8,930 nucleotides of DNA from Pyrinomonadaceae bacterium (GTDB lineage Bacteria; Acidobacteriota; Blastocatellia; Pyrinomonadales; Pyrinomonadaceae), in the NCBI GenBank assembly GCA_014379075.1, contig JACMMN010000368.1:1-8930 (forward strand). The letters run 5' to 3'. Positions 1 to 4,560 of the stretch are shown in pieces (position 1 is the first letter of the stretch; each line of letters begins with the position of its first letter). The notes below the pieces were generated by a model. That model saw nothing but the letters and a program-made list of their open reading frames with translations, was not told where the DNA came from and did no database searches. Made by a program: the position numbers and the translations under genes.

Positions 1-237
1 ATTGGTGTGCTGTTTCAGGCTGAGGGCGTTTGCGAGATGCCAGTTGTCTCTCGAACCGACGGTTCCGTTCCTGTTATAACGGTCGATATAGCCCTGATCG
101 GCGGTTTCGGGATTTTTCGCCGAACCCTTTCCCGTCGCTTCCGACCATTTGAACAGCATCCGGGCTCCCGCATACCAGCAAACCTTGGTATCGCGTTGGT
201 ACATTAGCGGAACGCTCGCGAGTTTTGTAATAGACAT
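1..237 (-). CDS. Papain-like cysteine protease, N-terminal fragment (C70/AvrRpt2-like), cut by the window edge
   Basis: An open frame starts with ATG at 237-235 and stays open to base 1, giving 79 residues with no stop, so the gene continues outside the window. Near the start the protein reads VPLMYQRDTKVCWYAGARML, the active-site block of papain-like proteases of the C70/C39-like kind: Gln14 would form the oxyanion hole and Cys20, followed by Trp-Tyr-Ala, would be the nucleophile. The catalytic His and Asp/Asn would lie in the missing part. There is no signal peptide. A GGAG ribosome-binding site (minus strand, 246-249) sits 8 nt before the ATG, supporting this start. The gene lies 139 bp downstream of the ImmA-like gene on the same strand and has its own promoter-like sequence, so it is probably a separate unit. 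The family call is from motif recognition; the substrate is unknown. Confidence 0.72.
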   Translation of the reverse strand, partial: MSITKLASVPLMYQRDTKVCWYAGARMLFKWSEATGKGSAKNPETADQGYIDRYNRNGTVGSRDNWHLANALSLKQHTN

Positions 238-261
238 TAAAATTGCTCCGTAAACCTTATT

Positions 262-293
262 ATTATATACGCGCAAAAAAATCCAAACTTGAA
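262..293 (-). promoter_or_regulatory. Candidate sigma70 promoter for the cysteine protease gene
   Basis: Read on the minus strand, TTCAAG (288-293) is followed by an AT-rich stretch TATATAATAATAA. It contains a perfect TATAAT at 262-267, with an overlapping TATATA 18 bp after the -35-like hexamer. It lies 25-55 bp upstream of the ATG at 237. The -10 is good; the -35 is weak or over-spaced (20 bp) for the perfect TATAAT. Confidence 0.4.
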
Positions 294-296
294 CAC

Positions 297-337
297 ACGT
301 GCTTTTGCGCCAACTTTGGACGTTTGCCGCAGCACGT
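297..337. other. Inverted repeat between the ImmA-like gene and the protease gene
   Basis: ACGTGCT (297-303) and AGCACGT (331-337) are perfect reverse complements around a 27-nt loop. The loop itself contains the small palindromic core CCAACTTTGG. On the plus strand the right arm runs into TTTTT. On the minus strand, where transcription from the ImmA-like gene would arrive, no U-run follows, so a terminator role is unproven. It could be a structured 3' end or a binding site. Confidence 0.3.
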
Positions 338-376
338 TTTTGCAGAACAAAGGGAACAATATTTGTGAATTTCGGG

Positions 377-826
377 TTATATTTTGTGAATGTCGTAGAT
401 CTCTTTTCTATCGCGCAGCAGGTCAGCCGGAATGCCTTCGTCCTCGACAAGTTCCTGAGCGGTGCGGGTTTCGATCCAGGTCTTCGGTATCAGGGCGCAG
501 AGGGCAAATGCATCCGCCTCGCACTCTTTACGCGTCTTTCGGCCGACGCCGTGGAAGTTCGCCGTCGTGCCGGTTTCGGGAGCGTGCATTAAATAATGAG
601 CAAATTCGTGAAACATCACAAACAGTTTTTTGTGCTTCTTCAACTTACTGTCGATAGCGATGTAATGCTTGCCAAGAACGCAGTAATAAAAGCCGCTCAC
701 CCGCAAAGGCATTTCCTGCACCGTGATCTTTTGTCGTTTGCAGAGACGGTGGAAATCATCTTCGGTCAATGATCTTTTGTTCCAATCGCTGCGGAGTTTC
801 GAGATTTTTTCGCGGAAGAAAAACAT
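377..826 (-). CDS. ImmA/IrrE-family metallo-endopeptidase (M78)
   Basis: The 149-residue protein carries the zinc-protease signature HEFAH (residues 73-77) inside the hydrophobic block LFVMFHEFAHYLMHAPE, followed about 25 residues later by KECEADAFA, whose Glu is the expected third zinc ligand. This is the M78 (ImmA/IrrE) arrangement; family members cleave or inactivate a partner HTH repressor on a signal. No signal peptide is seen, so it should be cytoplasmic. It lies directly downstream of a CI-like repressor gene on the same strand, the usual ImmR-ImmA order, which makes that repressor the likely substrate. The start is uncertain: an in-frame GTG at 868 would add 14 residues and leave only 30 nt after the upstream stop. 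Neither start has a clear Shine-Dalgarno, and ATG 826 is chosen because the conserved domain begins just after it. Confidence 0.85.
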   Translation of the reverse strand: MFFFREKISKLRSDWNKRSLTEDDFHRLCKRQKITVQEMPLRVSGFYYCVLGKHYIAIDSKLKKHKKLFVMFHEFAHYLMHAPETGTTANFHGVGRKTRKECEADAFALCALIPKTWIETRTAQELVEDEGIPADLLRDRKEIYDIHKI

Positions 827-898
827 GATGGTTGAGAGAATAGTTTTAAGTCCGACACATCGTATCACAGAAGAAACGCAAAAACAATGGAGCGGATT

Positions 899-1435
899 TT
901 ATTTGTTCTTTAATGTCCGGTCCAAAACCTTTTTAGCGTCTTTTACCGCATCCAGCTTTTCCTCTGCGGTAAATGTTTCCCAACCCTGAAAAAACACGAT
1001 CCCGTAATCCTGCGGATATTCGCGGCCCTCATGGCGAAACCATTCGCTCATAGCGCGATGCGGATCGTCGTATTTTGTGACCGCCGCGGCGATATCGAAG
1101 TTTGGCGGTATATCGACCGCTCCGAGATCCTGAACTTCCACAGCGAACCGGGCCGAAAGTTTTTCTTCCACGATCTCCTCGATCCTTAGATCTATAAGTT
1201 TGCCGATATCGGGTTTCGGAGCGTCGGCCGCCAGCATTTCGCCGGTGCCGATGAGGAGCCAGTTCAGCGATACGTTCGTTTCATTGGCAATCTTGATCAG
1301 CACATCCGGGGCCGGCATACGGCCGCGGAAGTAGTTGCGGATCGTCGCATGCGGAATTCCCAGCCTTCTCGCAATAGCCGCCATCGTCGCGAATCCGAAA
1401 GCCTGTTTTAATCTGTCCTCGAAATCTTCCGCCAT
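899..1435 (-). CDS. Phage CI-like helix-turn-helix transcriptional repressor
   Basis: The 178-residue protein has an N-terminal helix-turn-helix (about residues 7-66): helices around KQAFGFATMAAIARRLGIPH and ATIRNYFRGR. It then has the block SLNWLLIGTGEML, typical of phage CI/HTH_XRE repressors. Residues 75-178 are acidic and helical with no LexA/S24 Ser-Lys self-cleavage pattern that I can see, so induction would need an outside protease. The ImmA/IrrE-like peptidase encoded next on the same strand fits that role. The gene starts at ATG 1435 with only a weak ribosome-binding site. A 17-bp inverted repeat about 40 bp upstream is a possible autoregulatory operator. No divergent cro-like gene is present; a tRNA promoter lies there instead. 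The repressor/protease pair could be a remnant of a mobile element or a domesticated stress switch. Confidence 0.82.
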   Translation of the reverse strand: MAEDFEDRLKQAFGFATMAAIARRLGIPHATIRNYFRGRMPAPDVLIKIANETNVSLNWLLIGTGEMLAADAPKPDIGKLIDLRIEEIVEEKLSARFAVEVQDLGAVDIPPNFDIAAAVTKYDDPHRAMSEWFRHEGREYPQDYGIVFFQGWETFTAEEKLDAVKDAKKVLDRTLKNK

Positions 1436-1475
1436 ATAGAACGCAAAATCACTATTACCTCAACTTTTAACGATC

Positions 1476-1492
1476 ATTGTAATTCAGACAAT
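1476..1492. promoter_or_regulatory. Candidate operator for the CI-like repressor
   Basis: A perfect inverted repeat, ATTGT-N7-ACAAT, spans 17 bp and lies 41-57 bp upstream of the repressor start codon, where a core promoter would be. Size and symmetry fit a dimeric HTH repressor. Only one copy is clear, and its assignment is inference. Confidence 0.35.
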
Positions 1493-1534
1493 CAAATAAT
1501 GCACTAGAGGGTTTCCGGATTTTGCGTAGGTTGC

Positions 1535-1564
1535 TTGACAGCGCAACGGCCGGAAAAGTATATT
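1535..1564 (+). promoter_or_regulatory. Sigma70-type promoter for tRNA-Thr
   Basis: A consensus -35 TTGACA (1535-1540) is separated by 18 bp from TATATT (1559-1564). Transcription would start near 1571, leaving a leader of about 58 nt before the tRNA. This is the best promoter match in the window and is in the right place and direction. Confidence 0.65.
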
Positions 1565-1628
1565 TTGAAGTTCGGCTGTCTTTGTTCGTACGATCGCCGT
1601 TTAGCCGAACGCATAGTTTTCAGTAAGT

Positions 1629-1704
1629 GCCGCCCTAGCTCAGTTGGTAGAGCATTCGATTCGTAATCGAAAGGTCGTCGGTTCGACTCCGATGGGCGGC
1701 TCCA
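1629..1704 (+). tRNA. tRNA-Thr (anticodon CGT)
   Basis: A complete 76-nt cloverleaf can be folded. Acceptor arms GCCGCCC and GGGCGGC pair fully, the D stem is GCTC/GAGC, and the anticodon stem TTCGA/TCGAA encloses loop TTCGTAA. The variable region is AGGTC, and the T stem GTCGG/CCGAT encloses TTCGACT. The discriminator is T and the CCA end is encoded (1702-1704). Anticodon CGT at positions 34-36 reads the ACG threonine codon. The anticodon-to-T-arm part closely resembles known bacterial tRNA-Thr(CGT). tRNA 3' ends are common integration sites, which matters given the repressor/ImmA pair nearby. Confidence 0.95.
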
Positions 1705-1725
1705 TTAAATTCAATAACTTACGGG

Positions 1726-1747
1726 CACTCAAGAGAGTGGCTCTTTT
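1726..1747 (+). terminator. Weak candidate terminator after tRNA-Thr
   Basis: CACTC-AAGA-GAGTG forms a perfect 5-bp hairpin (1726-1739), followed by GCTCTTTT. The stem is short and the U-run interrupted, so termination would be partial. Position 22 nt after the tRNA is suitable. Confidence 0.35.
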
Positions 1748-1749
1748 GC

Positions 1750-1770
1750 ATTCCCACCGGAATTCCCACC
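1750..1770. repeat. Two copies of ATTCCCACC next to the tRNA
   Basis: The 9-mer ATTCCCACC occurs at 1750-1758 and 1762-1770, a 12-bp repeat distance. It lies 46 bp downstream of the tRNA 3' end. Reading the minus strand gives GTGGGAATTCCGGTGGGAAT, coding for Val-Gly-Ile-Pro-Val-Gly before a stop at 1724-1722. That could be the tail of an eroded gene reading toward the tRNA. It may be an integrase arm-site or coding remnant; both are inference. Confidence 0.35.
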
Positions 1771-1792
1771 AAAGAAAAAAATTGGTGTAATG

Positions 1793-1824
1793 AAAGCGGC
1801 TTCAATCGACCTCGCTTTTTATTT
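1793..1824 (+). terminator. Candidate intrinsic terminator, plus strand
   Basis: AAAGCG (1793-1798) pairs with CGCTTT (1813-1818) around a 14-nt loop and is followed by TTATTT. It could stop read-through from the tRNA into the convergent regulator gene. The stem is short and AT-biased, so confidence is low. Confidence 0.3.
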
Positions 1825-1890
1825 ATACTCCTACGAATGGCGAAACTCAGCGCATGCCTTACCGAAATTAAACGCTTCTGCAACCGGACA

Positions 1891-4089
1891 CTATTTTAGA
1901 TCGCTTACCAATACAACGTCCCGAATTTCCGTGCCTCGCGTAAATGCGAATCGCTTCCCGTCCCGCGACCAGCCGTAAGAATATAGTTTTTCTGCCGGAA
2001 GATTTTCGAGGCGAGCAGGCTGACTTTCGTCTGTTTTTTGCACCCATATACCATTATTCCAGTCACGGTATGTCAGGCTGCTGCCATCCGGGGTCCAACG
2101 AATTCCGTTGTTAAAGTTGGCCGATGGCGGAAAATCAAATAATTTTACTACCTCGCCGTCCGTATTAAGCATTGCCAGCTTTGTTTCCTTGTCTGTCCCG
2201 TAAACGCATGCAACGAATTGGCCGTCCGGCGAAAATCTTGGCCATCTTGCGGTTTTATTTGTAAATACTGTCGATTCTCCGCCGTCCGCCGAAATGATCC
2301 GCAGGAAAGCGGCACCGTCCCCCACCGAACGGTAGATTATCGACTTCCCGTCGGGAGATATATGCGGCTGTGAATTGTTCCCGCCGGTCGTCAGAGGCCG
2401 CATTTGCGAACCGTCAGCGTTCGCGGCCCATATTTCTATGGTGCCGCCGCGGTTCGAATCGAAAACCATTTTCGTTCCGTCGCCGGAGAGGCTGTGATGG
2501 CTGTTCGTGCGGCCGTCCGGAATGATCTGTTTTGCATTTTTCCCGTCCGCATCCATCAACCACACCGTTTCGCTGGTGTCGCTGAAGGCGGTGTAGGCGA
2601 TCCGCCCTTCCGGCGTCCATTCGAGTGTGTCCCAACCGCTTTTTTTCCCGAGCAGTTCGAAAGTTACCTGCTTTGCGGCCGCGATATCTTCGGCTGGAGC
2701 TACCCAGATATTTGAGTAATGCTGAGCCTGCAAGACAAGCAATTCGTTACCCGATGAGGACAATCCGAGAGCCGAACCGTAAACATTCAGATCCGAAACG
2801 ATGCGGCGTCTTTCACCGGACGGATAGCTTATGTGCCAGATCTGCGATTCGAAACGCGCCTCGCGTTCACCCGCGACGGCGAACATTCCGGTGCCGTCGG
2901 GGTCCCAAACCAAAGCACCGACACCGTTCCAATCCAAATTCGTTAGCGGCGAAACCGAACCACCATCGGCGGCAACAGTAAAAATATCGCTCGCCGCCGT
3001 GGTTTCGTTCGTAACGGCGCTAACCGCAATTCGGCTGCCATCCGCAGACCACTCCGGGCTCGTTGGATTAAAAGTTAGGCTTAGCGCCCGGGACGCAATT
3101 TCTCTTTCGTTCGCATCACCGGTGTTCGCGGCGATCAGCGAAGATCTGCGGGTTTCGCGGTCGTTTCGCACGAAGGCATACCGTGCCCCATCGGGCGAAA
3201 AAGTTATGTATGTACCGATTCTTTCCCGAATTTTTTCGGGTGCTCCGCCGAAAACGCGGACCTTGAAAAGAGCTCCGCCATCGTATTCGTCGCCGGTCAA
3301 AATATAGAAAAGGCTGCCGCCGACGGGAGCGAAGGCGATACCGTGAATAGTCGTTTCCGTTGCCGGAAGCAAATTGATATTTTCGCTTCCGCCGTCGACG
3401 TGACCGAGCCAGAGGCTGCGGCGGCCGTCTTTTTCCTGGAGCGTGTAAGCAAAAAGCTTTCCGTCGGGTGAAAGGGCGGCGTTCGTGACATTGCCGAGAT
3501 TCGTAAGCCGCTTCATGGATATTGCCCGCGGCACGGATGGGCTTTTCGCCTGGAGCCTTAGCCACAAATATCCGCCAATCCCGGCGAATACGATCAGGAC
3601 GGCGGCCATTACCGTCACCGAAAAACGTTCGAAAAATGATTTCTTCGCCGGCGGTAATGCATGTATTTCCTTGTCCTGAGAAACCTGTTCGGACTCCACG
3701 ACTTCCGTTTCTTCCTCGACTACGATCCGGGCTAACGTATGGCTCTCCAAAATCGTCCCGGCGGGGCCGTCCAATCCGGTGACCGCTCCCACGAAACGGT
3801 ATCCCTGTCCAGAAACCGTCGTAATAAAACGCGGCTGGCTCGCCCGTTCGCCAAGCGCCTTGCGGATCGCCGACATATTTACCGTTAAATTCGATTCCTC
3901 GACGATCTGGCCGTCCCACACGATCCGAAACAGATCGTCCTTCGACAAGAGTTTGCCGCCGCTCTCGACCAGCGTGTATAGCAGGTCGAAAGCCTTCGGA
4001 TTCAGCTGTACGATCTCGCCGTCGCGCGTCAATTGACGCTTGAGAAAGTTAAGCTCGAACTCTTCGAATTTATAGTTTTGCTGCGTCAA
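1891..4089 (-). CDS. Membrane-anchored winged-helix regulator with PD40/TolB-like beta-propeller (CadC-like layout)
   Basis: The 732-residue protein has three parts. Residues about 7-101 form an OmpR/ToxR-type DNA-binding domain (NPKAFDLLYTLVESGGKLLS, then VEESNLTVNMSAIRKALGE and the wing TTVSGQGYRFVG). An acidic linker follows, then one membrane helix at about 157-178 (VMAAVLIVFAGIGGYLWL). About 550 C-terminal residues contain roughly a dozen WD40-like PD40 motifs (LSPDGKLFAY, FSPDGARYAF, WSADGSRIAV, ISPDGKSIIY, WSRDGKRFAF) and should fold as one or two propellers outside the membrane. The layout resembles CadC: cytoplasmic DNA binding controlled by a periplasmic sensor domain; the ligand is unknown. 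The start is TTG: an in-frame TAA lies four codons upstream and no ATG occurs before the recognition helix. It diverges from the small-HTH/fibre pair, a likely target. Confidence 0.88.
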   Translation of the reverse strand: MTQQNYKFEEFELNFLKRQLTRDGEIVQLNPKAFDLLYTLVESGGKLLSKDDLFRIVWDGQIVEESNLTVNMSAIRKALGERASQPRFITTVSGQGYRFVGAVTGLDGPAGTILESHTLARIVVEEETEVVESEQVSQDKEIHALPPAKKSFFERFSVTVMAAVLIVFAGIGGYLWLRLQAKSPSVPRAISMKRLTNLGNVTNAALSPDGKLFAYTLQEKDGRRSLWLGHVDGGSENINLLPATETTIHGIAFAPVGGSLFYILTGDEYDGGALFKVRVFGGAPEKIRERIGTYITFSPDGARYAFVRNDRETRRSSLIAANTGDANEREIASRALSLTFNPTSPEWSADGSRIAVSAVTNETTAASDIFTVAADGGSVSPLTNLDWNGVGALVWDPDGTGMFAVAGEREARFESQIWHISYPSGERRRIVSDLNVYGSALGLSSSGNELLVLQAQHYSNIWVAPAEDIAAAKQVTFELLGKKSGWDTLEWTPEGRIAYTAFSDTSETVWLMDADGKNAKQIIPDGRTNSHHSLSGDGTKMVFDSNRGGTIEIWAANADGSQMRPLTTGGNNSQPHISPDGKSIIYRSVGDGAAFLRIISADGGESTVFTNKTARWPRFSPDGQFVACVYGTDKETKLAMLNTDGEVVKLFDFPPSANFNNGIRWTPDGSSLTYRDWNNGIWVQKTDESQPARLENLPAEKLYSYGWSRDGKRFAFTRGTEIRDVVLVSDLK

Positions 4090-4110
4090 ATACTGTATTT
4101 ACCGGCCTTT

Positions 4111-4130
4111 GGAAAAATTCGGAATTATTC
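4111..4130. promoter_or_regulatory. Tandem 10-bp near-repeat, candidate winged-helix regulator site
   Basis: GGAAAAATTC (4111-4120) is followed immediately by GGAATTATTC (4121-4130), 8 of 10 bases identical at exactly one helical turn. OmpR/PhoB-type winged-helix proteins commonly bind head-to-tail half-sites at 10-11 bp spacing. The site is 22 bp upstream of the regulator's TTG start and 124 bp upstream of the divergent small HTH gene, so it could serve autoregulation and divergent control. A second symmetric element, TCGCCG-N15-CGGCGA (4162-4188), lies in the same gap. I could not pick convincing -10/-35 pairs here. Confidence 0.35.
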
Positions 4131-4254
4131 GCCGCCAAATTAAAGATTTTTCGGAACGCTCTCGCCGAAACTGGCTTCATCGCGGCGAAAAGAAATGCAT
4201 TTCGACGGCGATTTTAACAGATGCGGCAAAACCAGCAAAACAGTTTCAAGAGAT

Positions 4255-4560
4255 ATGAAAAGTAAAACGACAAAAACGATCACGGTAGAAACCTGGCGGA
4301 AAATAGCCTTGAACAAGAAACAGCTGTCAGCTTCAGCCTGGTGCGGGCCGTGCGGAATTGAAACCCGGATGTACACGCCGGATGATTTCGCCGCGTTGAA
4401 CGGCACGACCGTCCGGTCGGTTTATAAGCAAATCGAGAACGGTACGCATCACTTTATGGAAACGGAGAACGGCTCGCTGCTATTGTGCGGGGCCGAATAT
4501 CAAGTGGAACGCCCGACCGATACGGCGGTCACGAAACAATTGAATGGAGAAAATTTATGA
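4255..4560 (+). CDS. Small CxxC / helix-turn-helix domain protein
   Basis: The 101-residue protein starts with a basic segment (MKSKTTKTITVETWRKIAL), then AWCGPCGIETRM (Cys30 and Cys33). A predicted excisionase/MerR-like helix-turn-helix follows, with TPDDFAALNGTTVRSVYKQI (residues 41-60) as the two helices and HHFMETENGSLLLC as the beta wing. The recognition-type helix and wing suggest DNA binding; the CxxC, perhaps with Cys78, could bind zinc. I recall short proteins of this layout in Acidobacteriota beside secreted or WD40-type proteins, but know no assigned function. An in-frame ATG at 4195 would add 20 residues; ATG 4255 is preferred because a purine-rich AAGAG precedes it and the added residues look non-coding. 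Its stop TGA overlaps the next gene's ATG (ATGA), so the two are probably translationally coupled. Confidence 0.75.
   Translation: MKSKTTKTITVETWRKIALNKKQLSASAWCGPCGIETRMYTPDDFAALNGTTVRSVYKQIENGTHHFMETENGSLLLCGAEYQVERPTDTAVTKQLNGENL

Noticed and set aside
362..391. TTTGTGAAT repeated at 362-370 and 383-391, 21 bp apart
   Set aside because: One copy falls in the stop region and coding end of the ImmA-like gene. Two short AT-rich copies are not enough to call a site.
289..657. Plus-strand open frames of 122 and 97 residues over the ImmA-like gene
   Set aside because: They are antisense shadows of the clearly conserved HEFAH protein, with no recognisable domain.
3116..3919. A 267-residue minus-strand open frame inside the regulator gene
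   Set aside because: It is an alternative frame of the propeller coding region, rich in Arg/Gly/Pro with no domain, typical of a frame-shifted shadow.
4342..4356. WCGPC in the small protein, identical to the thioredoxin active-site motif
   Set aside because: There is no thioredoxin fold around it: the protein is only 101 residues, lacks the cis-Pro and the surrounding strands, and is followed by an HTH. A metal-binding CxxC is more likely.
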